A DNA stretch of 5,497 nucleotides from Actinomycetota bacterium (GCA_013298335.1 JAAFHI010000289.1:1-5497); one strand, 5' to 3'; shown: positions 1 to 5,327, counted from the first letter of the stretch. Numbers and translations: made by a program. Notes: generated from the letters alone by a model not told the origin.

Positions 1-593
1 TCGAGAATCACCTTGAGCGAATGCGCGCGGGCTTCCGGGTGTCCGGGGTCGAGCCAGGCGTAGCGGCCATAGGGTTTGGCCAGATCGGGCCGCGTCACCG
101 TGATGTGATTCGGCGACACCGCGCCGCGCCGACTCGGATGCAGCGCGCGGAACGGGTTGAACCAGGCATGCAGTTCCATGCCCCGGCGATGGGCTTCAGC
201 AACGGCAAATTCAAGCGGATCGTAACCGGGCGACACGCCCATCTTCCCGGTCAGGTATTCCGACCACGGTTCATACGGGCTCGGATAGACGGCATCGCAC
301 GAGGGCCGAACCTGAAAGATGACCGCGTTGAAACTGAGCGATTGCGCGAGATCGAAGACGGCGAGGAGTTCGGCCTGCTGCTGCTCGATGGACAGCCCGC
401 GCGAGGTCGGCCAGTCGATGTTTTCGACCGTGGCGACCCAGACCCCGCGGAACTCGCGGATGACCGAGGGGATTTCACGCTCAAGTTCGGTGTTTCCCGC
501 GTCGTCGAAGACCCGGGCGGAGACACCGGTCGAATCCAGCGCCAGTCCGCACGCACCGAGCGTCAACAATTTGAGAAAATCGCTCCGCTTCAT
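1..593 (-). CDS. Family 10-like glycosyl hydrolase (GHL10/YngK type), N-terminal part, runs off the left edge
   Basis: Reading leftward from ATG at 593-591, the frame is open for 197 codons and continues past the window edge, so only the N-terminal part is seen. After an N-terminal hydrophobic segment comes the stretch EFRGVWVATVENIDWPTS (about residues 43-60), then FNAVIFQVRPSCDAVYPS (about 81-98), GYDPLEFAVAEAHRRGMELH and AWFNPFRA. These are hallmarks of the GHL10 TIM-barrel family (PF02638, B. subtilis YngK relatives), usually about 400-550 aa and secreted. Substrates in this family are poorly defined; bacterial cell-wall or other amino-sugar glycans are proposed. The N-terminus reads MKRSDFLKLLTLGACG: it resembles a degraded twin-arginine signal (RSDFLK) and also contains LGAC, which could serve as a lipobox; I cannot decide. 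The start overlaps the upstream GH3 stop as ATGA and has no clear Shine-Dalgarno, so translational coupling is likely. Family call is firm; exact activity is not. Confidence 0.88.
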   Translation of the reverse strand, partial: MKRSDFLKLLTLGACGLALDSTGVSARVFDDAGNTELEREIPSVIREFRGVWVATVENIDWPTSRGLSIEQQQAELLAVFDLAQSLSFNAVIFQVRPSCDAVYPSPYEPWSEYLTGKMGVSPGYDPLEFAVAEAHRRGMELHAWFNPFRALHPSRRGAVSPNHITVTRPDLAKPYGRYAWLDPGHPEARAHSLKVIL

Positions 594-964
594 TTCTTTT
601 TCAGCGTGATGCCTTCTCCTCGCGAATACAGACCGGGCAACGAAACCGGGAGCTTTCCACCGATTTCGATTTCGCCGAGCACGGCTCGCGCGGCGGCGCG
701 CTGGCTCGGCACTTGAGAACTGTAGACGGTCAGGTAACAGGGAATGTCCGGTATCTCCGACAAAAGATACGGATTACCGCAGGAAACGACAACCACACTC
801 GGAGTTTTTCCAGTAATTTCTTCCACCAGGGTTTTCCCCGTTTTTGGAATCGCGACGCTGCCCTTGCCGCTGCGGGCCCGAATCGAAAGCGCGAGGATGA
901 CCGCGTCGTACTTGCCGTTTTCGACCATCGCGACCACCCGCTTCACGTCCTCCGATGAAGTCAT
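590..964 (-). CDS. C-terminal domain of the same frameshifted GH3 hexosaminidase
   Basis: This 124-codon open frame is the displaced 3' end of the GH3 gene, not an independent gene. It begins at an ATG internal to the original coding sequence (MTSSEDVKRVVAM) and runs through YDAVILALSIRAR, TPSVVVVSCGNPYLLSEIP, YLTVYSSQ and AARAVLGEIEIGGKLPVSLPG. That is the typical end of the GH3 C-terminal alpha/beta-sandwich domain, where the GxxxPxGKLPVSLP-type motif closes the fold. The shift from the catalytic frame lies around 957-968: one surplus base near the CCGG at 965-968 would explain it. No Shine-Dalgarno supports internal initiation at 964, so if the shift is real this part is probably untranslated or poorly translated. 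The stop TGA (592-590) overlaps the ATG of the GHL10 gene. Confidence 0.85.
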   Translation of the reverse strand: MTSSEDVKRVVAMVENGKYDAVILALSIRARSGKGSVAIPKTGKTLVEEITGKTPSVVVVSCGNPYLLSEIPDIPCYLTVYSSQVPSQRAAARAVLGEIEIGGKLPVSLPGLYSRGEGITLKKK

Positions 965-2426
965 CCGGTCCGGCCACCGGGTCGCCGTTGTAGGCCACGA
1001 CCAGCACCCGCGCGGGCGTTCCGGCGGTGCGCAGCTTTCCGAGCGTGTCGTTTTTGTCGCGCAGCAGCGTCACCGAACGGTCGGCGATGGTCTGGGCGGC
1101 GGTGATGACGCTATCGACGTTCACCACCGCGTCCACCTGATTCACATCGACGGTCCGGCGTTCGTTCAGTCCCAGCGCGGCCTTCGCCCGCAGGATGCGT
1201 TCGACCGAGGCGTCGATCTGCCCCTTTGAAATCTCGCCGGATTCGACGGCTTTTTTCACTTCGGCGATGGCGGCGGGGACGTCGGGCGACATCAGCACCA
1301 CGTCAATTCCCGCCTTGATGGCGCGGACGGCGGCCTCGCCCGGCGTGTAGCGCGCCGAAACGCCCGCCATCTGCATCGAGTCGGTCACGGTGAGCCCGGT
1401 AAAGCCCAGTTCACGGCGGAGAATGCCGGTCAGGATCGTGTTCGAAAGCGTCGCGGGCAGGGTCACGCGCGGCGCGTTGCTTTCGGTCAGCGACGCGAAA
1501 TCGGCGGCGCGTTCATTCGCTCCGGGCTTTCGGACCGGCGCGGCCAGTTCGGGTTCAACCTGCGGCAGCGAGATGTGCGCCGACATGACCGACCCGATGC
1601 CCTTGGAAACGAGCGCCCGGAACGGCACCAGTTCAAGCGTTTCAAGGCGCTGTTTCGGCACGTCCACGACCGGCAGACCGATGTGCGAATCGGTCGCCGT
1701 GTCGCCGTGGCCGGGAAAATGCTTGGCGCAGGCGAGCGCGCCCGCGTTCTGCACGCCTTCCATGAACGCGCTCGACAGGCGCGCGACCGCTTCCGGGTCC
1801 TCGCCGAACGACCGCACATTGATGACCGGGTTGTCGGGATTGTTGTTAACGTCGGCGTCCGGGGCGTAGAGCCAGTTGACGCCGACCGCCCGCGCCTGCC
1901 GCGCCGTCATTTCGCCCTGCATCCGCGCGAAGGATTCATCCCCGGTCGCGCCGACGGCCATGTTCGGCGGCCACCAGATCGAATCGTTGAACCGCATGCC
2001 CATGCCCATTTCGAGGTCGGCGGCCACGAACAGCGGGACTTTCGACATTTCCTGAAGTCGGTTGTTCAGAATCGCCGTCGCCCAGACATCACTGCGAAAC
2101 CAGATGATGCCGCCGACCTTGTACTGCGTGATGTGGCGTTCGAGGTTGCGATACTGCTCGGTGTCGCGGCTGAAGTAGGTCGCGTTGCCGGAGACCGTCA
2201 TCATCTGCCCGATCTTTTCATCGAGGGTGAGCGAGGCCAGCGTTTTGCGTACCCACGCTTCCTCTTTCTTGTTGAGCTTGCGACCGTATGGCGCATAGGT
2301 CGGGACCGGCGGTTTTTTGTCGGCCAGAACCGGCGGGGCAAACATCGGCAGGACCACAACCGCCACGGCCAGCAGCAAGGCAATTGTCCGTGCCAGACGG
2401 GTCGGAACAGTTCGCGTTCGTCTCAT
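774..2426 (-). CDS. nagZ: Secreted GH3 beta-N-acetylhexosaminidase (NagZ/YbbD-like), catalytic part of a frameshifted gene
   Basis: This is the 5' part of one GH3 gene that spans 2426 down to 590. It removes terminal N-acetyl-beta-hexosamine, typically GlcNAc from peptidoglycan fragments. A Sec signal peptide lies at residues 1-35 (cleavage expected after VLA). The TIM barrel follows: LDEKIGQMM (about 68-76), VPLFVAADLE (130-139), then the NagZ signature KHFPGHG at 235-241 with DSH at 246-248, the His/Asp pair used as acid/base in NagZ enzymes. The nucleophile is the Asp of TVTDSMQMAG, about residue 349. Homology holds to about residue 487 (RVLVVAYNGDPVAG); after that this frame becomes unrelated low-quality sequence to its stop at 774, while the true continuation is in another frame (590-964). 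The reconstructed protein is about 611 aa, close to the two-domain Bacillus YbbD type and far longer than the roughly 340-aa E. coli NagZ. ATG 2426 is preferred over GTG 2429 because GGAG (2435-2432) lies 5 bases before the ATG and only 2 before the GTG. Confidence 0.9.
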   Translation of the reverse strand: MRRTRTVPTRLARTIALLLAVAVVVLPMFAPPVLADKKPPVPTYAPYGRKLNKKEEAWVRKTLASLTLDEKIGQMMTVSGNATYFSRDTEQYRNLERHITQYKVGGIIWFRSDVWATAILNNRLQEMSKVPLFVAADLEMGMGMRFNDSIWWPPNMAVGATGDESFARMQGEMTARQARAVGVNWLYAPDADVNNNPDNPVINVRSFGEDPEAVARLSSAFMEGVQNAGALACAKHFPGHGDTATDSHIGLPVVDVPKQRLETLELVPFRALVSKGIGSVMSAHISLPQVEPELAAPVRKPGANERAADFASLTESNAPRVTLPATLSNTILTGILRRELGFTGLTVTDSMQMAGVSARYTPGEAAVRAIKAGIDVVLMSPDVPAAIAEVKKAVESGEISKGQIDASVERILRAKAALGLNERRTVDVNQVDAVVNVDSVITAAQTIADRSVTLLRDKNDTLGKLRTAGTPARVLVVAYNGDPVAGPDDFIGGREAGGRDGRKRQVRRGHPRAFDSGPQRQGQRRDSKNGENPGGRNYWKNSECGCRFLR

Positions 2427-2429
2427 CAC

Positions 2430-2607
2430 GACTCCGGTGCGTTGGAATTTTCGAATGGGATTTTCGATTCCGGAAGAAATACAGGGTCATCCGGCGGAAT
2501 GGAAGCCCGGTCTTCCGCACCCGCAATAAACACTCTCGACATGGAAATTCCGTCAGGGTGCTTGACAAGGGTGAAAGGGACGCGAAAGAAAGCGAATCTC
2601 CGTGCCA
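2430..2607. other. Divergent intergenic segment upstream of the GH3 operon
   Basis: This is the leftward operon's 5' region and the left part of the 332-base gap (2430-2761) between divergent genes. Apart from the GH3 ribosome binding site I see no convincing element. A TTGACA box sits on the plus strand at 2562-2567, but the hexamer 17 bases downstream (AAAGAA) is a poor -10 match, so no promoter is called. A 60-codon minus-strand open frame here starts with TTG, has no family resemblance and ends at the GH3 start; it is not considered a gene. The rest of the gap (2608-2733) holds the heptad repeats. Confidence 0.5.
2432..2435 (-). promoter_or_regulatory. Ribosome binding site deciding the GH3 start
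   Basis: On the minus strand GGAG is followed by TCGTG and then ATG (2426-2424). The 5-base gap fits the ATG. The overlapping GTG at 2429 would have a gap of only 2 bases. Confidence 0.55.
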
Positions 2608-2656
2608 AGTAGCCAGTAGCCAGTAGCCAGCAGTCAGCAGTCAGCAGTCAGCAGTG
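2608..2656. repeat. Heptanucleotide tandem repeat: AGTAGCC x3, AGCAGTC x3, AGCAGTG x1
   Basis: Seven back-to-back 7-base units fill 49 bases without interruption: three AGTAGCC (2608-2628), three AGCAGTC (2629-2649) and one AGCAGTG (2650-2656). The two unit types differ at two or three positions. This resembles the short tandemly repeated repetitive (STRR) heptamers known from cyanobacteria and some other phyla. The first three units form the left arm of an inverted repeat with 2711-2732. Confidence 0.9.
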
Positions 2657-2732
2657 AGAACCAGTGGGCAATCACTGAGTCGTAGTCGTTTCATTTTTCA
2701 TTCTGTTTTTCTGGCTACTGGCTGCTGGCTAC
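2609..2732. repeat. Inverted repeat 1 built from heptads (22-base arms, 80-base loop)
   Basis: Bases 2609-2630 are the reverse complement of 2711-2732 with one difference (T2617 against G2724). On a plus-strand RNA that position is a U-G wobble pair, so all 22 positions can pair; on a minus-strand RNA it would be an A-C mismatch. The 80-base loop contains a smaller 6-base inverted repeat, CAGTGA (2652-2657) and TCACTG (2672-2677). The right arm ends 29 bases before the ATG of the membrane protein gene, so the structure would lie in its leader or promoter region. There is no U-run after the right arm, so it is not an ordinary intrinsic terminator. Confidence 0.8.
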
Positions 2733-2761
2733 CAACTTTGAACCGAAACCGCCGCGCTGCC

Positions 2762-3124
2762 ATGACGCCCGCCGAACTGCTGCGTTTTTTCCCGCTGGGC
2801 TACCTGCTGACGATCCTCATCGAAACGCCGGTGCTGCTCGTCGGCCTGTCGGCGCGCCATCCGTGGCGGCGGAGACTGTTCGCGGGCTTCTGGCTGACGG
2901 CCTGTACCTACCCGATCGTGGTACTGGTGCTCCCGCTCCTGCTCGACCGCTTCGGACGCGGCTGGTATCTGCTCGTGGCCGAAACCTTCGCGCCGCTCGC
3001 CGAATGCGCCCTTTTCGCGGCGGCCTTCGGACACCGCGACGAGCGTGGCGCGTTGGCGATCCGTGACTTTGCAGTTATCGTTCTGGCCAATCTGATGTCC
3101 TTTGGACTCGGAGAAATCTTTTGA
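2762..3124 (+). CDS. Small four-helix integral membrane protein, function unknown
   Basis: The product is 120 aa from ATG 2762. An in-frame start further upstream (2654) would translate the repeat region and adds only non-hydrophobic, low-complexity sequence, so the internal ATG is preferred, though it lacks a clear Shine-Dalgarno. Four hydrophobic segments are visible: about residues 11-30, 39-61, 68-90 and 102-120, joined by short basic loops (RHPWRRR at 32-38; HRDERG at 91-96). Polar residues sit inside or at the edges of the helices: E21 in IETPV, TYP at 49-51, E74 and E81 in AETFAPLAE, N110 in ANLMSFG and E118 near the end. This pattern resembles small uncharacterised bacterial membrane proteins with buried Glu and Asn residues, but I cannot name a family. 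It is bracketed by two heptad inverted repeats and is probably not tightly coupled to the next gene (142-base gap). Confidence 0.8.
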   Translation: MTPAELLRFFPLGYLLTILIETPVLLVGLSARHPWRRRLFAGFWLTACTYPIVVLVLPLLLDRFGRGWYLLVAETFAPLAECALFAAAFGHRDERGALAIRDFAVIVLANLMSFGLGEIF

Positions 3125-3127
3125 AAC

Positions 3128-3162
3128 GGGTTTTGGGTGATGGGGATTGGGTTTTGGGTGAT
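3128..3162 (+). repeat. G-rich heptad repeat and G-quadruplex motif, left arm of inverted repeat 2
   Basis: Five 7-base units start 3 bases after the membrane protein stop: GGGTTTT, GGGTGAT, GGGGATT, GGGTTTT, GGGTGAT. The five G-runs (3128-3130, 3135-3137, 3142-3145, 3149-3151, 3156-3158) are separated by 3-4 bases, which satisfies the standard G-quadruplex pattern on the plus strand. Confidence 0.85.
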
Positions 3163-3248
3163 TGATATCCGAGTCATTTTCTAAAAACTGTAAAACCGAG
3201 TCATAAGCCCCAGAACCCAACCCCCAGAACCCAGAACCCAATCCCCAT
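3140..3248. repeat. Inverted repeat 2 (20-base arms, 69-base loop)
   Basis: Bases 3140-3159 are the reverse complement of 3229-3248 except for T3154 against G3234, which is a U-G wobble in plus-strand RNA; one further G-U pair (3139 with 3249) could extend it. The loop contains the octamer CCGAGTCA twice (3169-3176 and 3196-3203). The structure separates the membrane protein gene from the yfiT-like gene. No U-run follows it. Confidence 0.75.
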
Positions 3249-3257
3249 TCCCCCAAA
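3209..3257 (-). repeat. C-rich heptad repeat (minus-strand G-quadruplex motif), right arm of inverted repeat 2
   Basis: Seven 7-base units occupy 49 bases: CCCAGAA, CCCAACC, CCCAGAA, CCCAGAA, CCCAATC, CCCATTC, CCCCAAA. With the C at 3208 there are seven runs of 3-5 C, so the minus strand has a G-quadruplex motif with short loops. The array is the same length as the one at 2608-2656. It ends 9 bases before the ATG of the yfiT-like gene and overlaps the first base or two of that gene's ribosome binding site. Confidence 0.85.
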
Positions 3258-3260
3258 GAG
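3254..3260 (+). promoter_or_regulatory. Ribosome binding site of the yfiT-like gene
   Basis: AAAGAGG lies 6 bases before ATG 3267. It directly abuts the right arm of inverted repeat 2, so a folded leader would place the stem a few bases upstream of the initiation site. Confidence 0.65.
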
Positions 3261-3266
3261 GTTCCA

Positions 3267-3788
3267 ATGTCCGACGACCGTTATCCCGTAGGTAAATTCG
3301 AAGTTCCCACCGCCATCGACGCCGATAAACGGGCGGGATGGATTGCCACCATCGCGGAGACGCCGGCCAATCTCCGGGCCGCCGTGGCGGGGCTCTCCGA
3401 CGCACAGCTCGACACGCCCTATCGCGAGGGCGGCTGGACGGTCCGGCAGGTGGTTCATCACACCGCCGACAGTCACATGAACAGTTTCATCCGGTTCAAG
3501 CTCGCCCTGACCGAAGACACGCCGCGCATCAAGCCCTACGACGAGAAGGCCTGGGCGGACCTGGCCGATTCGGGCGGTTCCGTCGAACCCTCGCTGAACC
3601 TGCTCGACGCCCTTCACGAACGCTGGGTCGGACTGTTGAAAAGTCTGACGGAAGCCGACTTCAAGCGGGCTTTCGATCATCCCGACCACGGCCCGATTCC
3701 GCTCGACATCGCCGCCGCGCTCTATGCCTGGCACGGCGCGCACCACGTCGCGCACGTCACGAGCCTTCGCGCGCGCCAGGGCTGGTAG
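3267..3788 (+). CDS. YfiT/BstA-like putative bacillithiol transferase (DinB-fold metal protein)
   Basis: The 173-aa product closely resembles Bacillus subtilis YfiT in length and motifs: YPVGKFE near the start, QLDTPYREGGWTVRQVVHH (about 47-65), ADSHMNSFIRFKLALTEDTP (67-86), KPYDEKAW (89-96) and WHGAHHVAHVT (155-165). YfiT-type proteins have the four-helix DinB fold with a divalent metal held by three His. Here the ligands should be one His of HHTADSH (64, 65 or 70) and two of H156, H159, H160, H163; all motif His are present. Relatives, including BstA, were proposed to transfer bacillithiol to electrophiles in detoxification; older annotation calls them metal-dependent hydrolases. No signal peptide is seen, so it should be cytoplasmic. 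The start is fixed by AAAGAGG 6 bases upstream. The next gene begins 50 bases downstream on the same strand, so co-transcription is possible, although functions are not obviously linked. Confidence 0.93.
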   Translation: MSDDRYPVGKFEVPTAIDADKRAGWIATIAETPANLRAAVAGLSDAQLDTPYREGGWTVRQVVHHTADSHMNSFIRFKLALTEDTPRIKPYDEKAWADLADSGGSVEPSLNLLDALHERWVGLLKSLTEADFKRAFDHPDHGPIPLDIAAALYAWHGAHHVAHVTSLRARQGW

Positions 3789-3825
3789 GCACCCCGCCCA
3801 CACATTCGAAAAATTTCAAAACCGC

Positions 3826-3835
3826 GGAGAGAGGA
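3826..3835 (+). promoter_or_regulatory. Ribosome binding site of the DUF3298-like gene
   Basis: The purine-rich run GGAGAGAGGA ends 3 bases before ATG 3839. It selects this ATG although the same frame stays open upstream to 3338, inside the yfiT-like gene. Confidence 0.65.
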
Positions 3836-3838
3836 ACG

Positions 3839-4711
3839 ATGAACACGACCGCCCGACGAATCGCCGGTTTCTGCCTGGCCCTGACCCTTGCCGGAAGCCT
3901 CCACGAGACCAACGCCTTCGCCCAAAAACGCGGAAAATCCACCCAGCGAAAAACCTCGCCCGCCGCCGACAAGATGTTCGAGGTCCAGACCATTTCCCAG
4001 CAGGCGGCGGACTGCAACGAAGTCAACGCCGCCTGCGCGACGGTCAACATCAAGGTCCCAACGCTCGCTTCGGGCACCAACGAGGCCGCGCGCGATGCCA
4101 TCAATTCGGTCATCAACCGGGTCATGCTTTCGAGCGGCGGAAGCGACAAGCCGTCCCAGACCCTTGAAACCCTGGCCTACGATTTCCTGAACGAATACGA
4201 ACAGGTTCGCGCCAGGGATACCGAATACCGCATCAAGTGGACCCTCGATAAAACCTTCGCGGTCGTCCGCAACGACGGCAAGGTACTGGCGCTCTCCTTT
4301 ACGGAACGGCGCTTTTCCGGCGGATCAAGCACGACCGAAGTCATCGCCTTCGCCAACTTTCGCCTGGAAGACGGCGCCTCGCTCAAACTCTCCGACCTGT
4401 TCGTGGACGGATACGAAGCCAAACTCCTGCCGCTCGCCGAACAGAAGTTCCGTACCCTGAAACGCATCAAGCCGGGTAAGGGGTTTTCCGAATCCGGGTA
4501 TACCTTCGACGGCGACCGCTTCCAGTTGACCGACAACTTCTCGGTCACGGGTTCCGGTCTGCGGTTTCACTGGAACAGTGGTGAAATTTCAACCAGCCTG
4601 ACCAGCACGACCGATCTCGTCATCGACTGGAAATCCGTCACCGACCTGCTCAAACCGGAAGCGATGACCCTGCTCGGCATCGTGAAAAAGGAAGCGGCGA
4701 AGCCTCAATAA
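3839..4711 (+). CDS. Secreted DUF3298-like (RsiV-type extracellular domain) protein
   Basis: The product is 290 aa from ATG 3839. Residues 1-28 form a Sec signal peptide (hydrophobic IAGFCLALTLAG, cleavage expected after NAFA), followed by a basic, flexible linker (about 29-43). The mature part has a DUF4163-like region (about 46-155: NIKVPTLAS, then NEAARDAINSVINRVM, FAVVRNDGKVLALSFTERRFSGG). A DUF3298-like region follows (about 163-275), with FANFRLEDGASLKLSDLFVDGYEAKLLPLA, then RFQLTDNFSVTGSGLRFHW and a final DLVIDWKSVTDLLKP. In known proteins this pair forms an extracellular binding module, for example in the anti-sigma factor RsiV, which binds lysozyme, and in PdaC. No transmembrane helix or anti-sigma domain is present here, so it is probably a free periplasmic or secreted protein. 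A Cys pair (C59, C65) could form a disulfide. It lacks the usual aromatic/Gly-rich ending of many DUF3298 proteins, so it is a divergent member. Confidence 0.8.
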   Translation: MNTTARRIAGFCLALTLAGSLHETNAFAQKRGKSTQRKTSPAADKMFEVQTISQQAADCNEVNAACATVNIKVPTLASGTNEAARDAINSVINRVMLSSGGSDKPSQTLETLAYDFLNEYEQVRARDTEYRIKWTLDKTFAVVRNDGKVLALSFTERRFSGGSSTTEVIAFANFRLEDGASLKLSDLFVDGYEAKLLPLAEQKFRTLKRIKPGKGFSESGYTFDGDRFQLTDNFSVTGSGLRFHWNSGEISTSLTSTTDLVIDWKSVTDLLKPEAMTLLGIVKKEAAKPQ

Positions 4712-4716
4712 CGATA

Positions 4717-4741
4717 AAAGGGTGGGAATCACCCACCCTTT
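4717..4741. terminator. Bidirectional intrinsic terminator between convergent genes
   Basis: A perfect 10-bp stem, AAAGGGTGGG (4717-4726) and CCCACCCTTT (4732-4741), encloses the 5-base loop AATCA. It starts 5 bases after the DUF3298-like stop and lies 31 bases beyond the stop of the convergent DUF1579-like gene. The U-run is short on the plus side (TTT then CCATTTC) and slightly longer on the minus side (TTTTAT). It likely ends transcripts from both directions. Confidence 0.8.
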
Positions 4742-4772
4742 CCATTTCAGCTCAGTTTTGTTTACCGAAGAA

Positions 4773-5321
4773 CTACTTCACCTTCTTCATCCGCATTTCG
4801 AAAAACCCTCGCCAGGCCTTGCCGTCCATCGAGTATTCACCGATTTCGACCCAGTCGCCCTTTTCGTCGAGCTTGATGGTAAACCGCGACGTTCCGCCGC
4901 GGGCATCCGTCATCGACCAGACGAACGTGTCTTTCTCCGGCACGCTGGCTTCGGCTCCGGTCGCCCGGCCATCCGAAAGATAGCTTTGGAATTTGTATTT
5001 TCCGCTCGCCCTGTCGAATGAAACAACCGCCAAGGCGTTGTGAATCACCCGTTCCGGCCCGTCGGCGGTCGCGGGTGACTTGTGAAACCCTTCGATGACG
5101 AGAATCGTTCCGTCGAGTTTCATCGAAACGGTTTCCGTCCCGGTAAACGTCCGTTTCTGCCCCGGACCCATCATTATCGAGCCTTCCCCTTGCCAGTTTC
5201 CGACCAGAAACGCGAGTTTGTTCATCACCTCGGGGTTCGGGGTTTCGGGCTTCTGGGCGAAGGCCGGAAACGAAGTCATCAAAAACAGGGTTGAGAGCAA
5301 CAAACCGAAGACGAAGCGCAT
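4773..5321 (-). CDS. Secreted DUF1579-like lipocalin-type protein, function unknown
   Basis: The product is 182 aa from ATG 5321. Residues 1-22 are a clear Sec signal peptide (MRFVFGLLLSTLFLMTS, cleavage after AFA). The mature protein opens with KLAFLVGNWQGEGSI (about 35-49), the G-x-W entry motif shared by DUF1579 and lipocalin-like beta-barrels. Alternating beta strands follow: FTGTETVSMKLDGTILVIEGFH, ALAVVSFDRASGKYKFQSYLSDGR, TFVWSMTDARGGTSRFTIK and WVEIGEYSMDGKAWRGFFEMRMKKV. Such proteins are common as periplasmic single-domain barrels; ligand and role are not established. An in-frame ATG at 5426 is rejected as the start because it would put about 35 non-signal residues ahead of the signal peptide, overlap the preceding gene, and ignore the good ribosome binding site GGAAGGA 6 bases before ATG 5321. 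The gene stands alone, with a terminator downstream. Confidence 0.87.
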   Translation of the reverse strand: MRFVFGLLLSTLFLMTSFPAFAQKPETPNPEVMNKLAFLVGNWQGEGSIMMGPGQKRTFTGTETVSMKLDGTILVIEGFHKSPATADGPERVIHNALAVVSFDRASGKYKFQSYLSDGRATGAEASVPEKDTFVWSMTDARGGTSRFTIKLDEKGDWVEIGEYSMDGKAWRGFFEMRMKKVK

Positions 5322-5327
5322 GGTGGT

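Noticed and set aside
21..716. Plus-strand open frame of 231 codons across the GHL10 gene and the GH3 end
   Set aside because: It is antisense to two genes with clear family motifs, is rich in Arg/Gly/Asp as expected from an antisense of high-GC codons, and has no domain resemblance.
2562..2590. Possible sigma-70 promoter on the plus strand (TTGACA at 2562-2567)
   Set aside because: The -35 box is perfect, but the hexamer at the right distance (AAAGAA) is a weak -10, and 17-base spacing alone is not enough in this sequence.
1575..2612. Plus-strand open frame of 345 codons antisense to the GH3 gene
   Set aside because: Composition is Arg/His/Val/Asp-rich shadow sequence; the opposite strand carries the intact GH3 catalytic motifs.
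2608..2656. CRISPR array
   Set aside because: The units are 7-base perfect tandem copies with no spacers, and there are no cas genes.
2609..2732. Intrinsic terminator or transposon end
   Set aside because: No U-run follows the right arm, and there is no transposase and no visible target-site duplication.
2654..2761. Longer start for the membrane protein gene
   Set aside because: The added 36 residues are translated repeat and loop sequence without hydrophobic or conserved character.
3129..3256. Minus-strand open frame encoding Gly/Trp- and Pro-rich peptide repeats
   Set aside because: It is only the translation of the heptad arrays, in which a 7-base unit cycles through all three frames; no start signal or coding bias supports it.
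3338..3838. Upstream in-frame extension of the DUF3298-like gene
   Set aside because: It reads the yfiT-like gene in the wrong frame, has no homology, and would bury the signal peptide; the purine-rich ribosome binding site favours ATG 3839.
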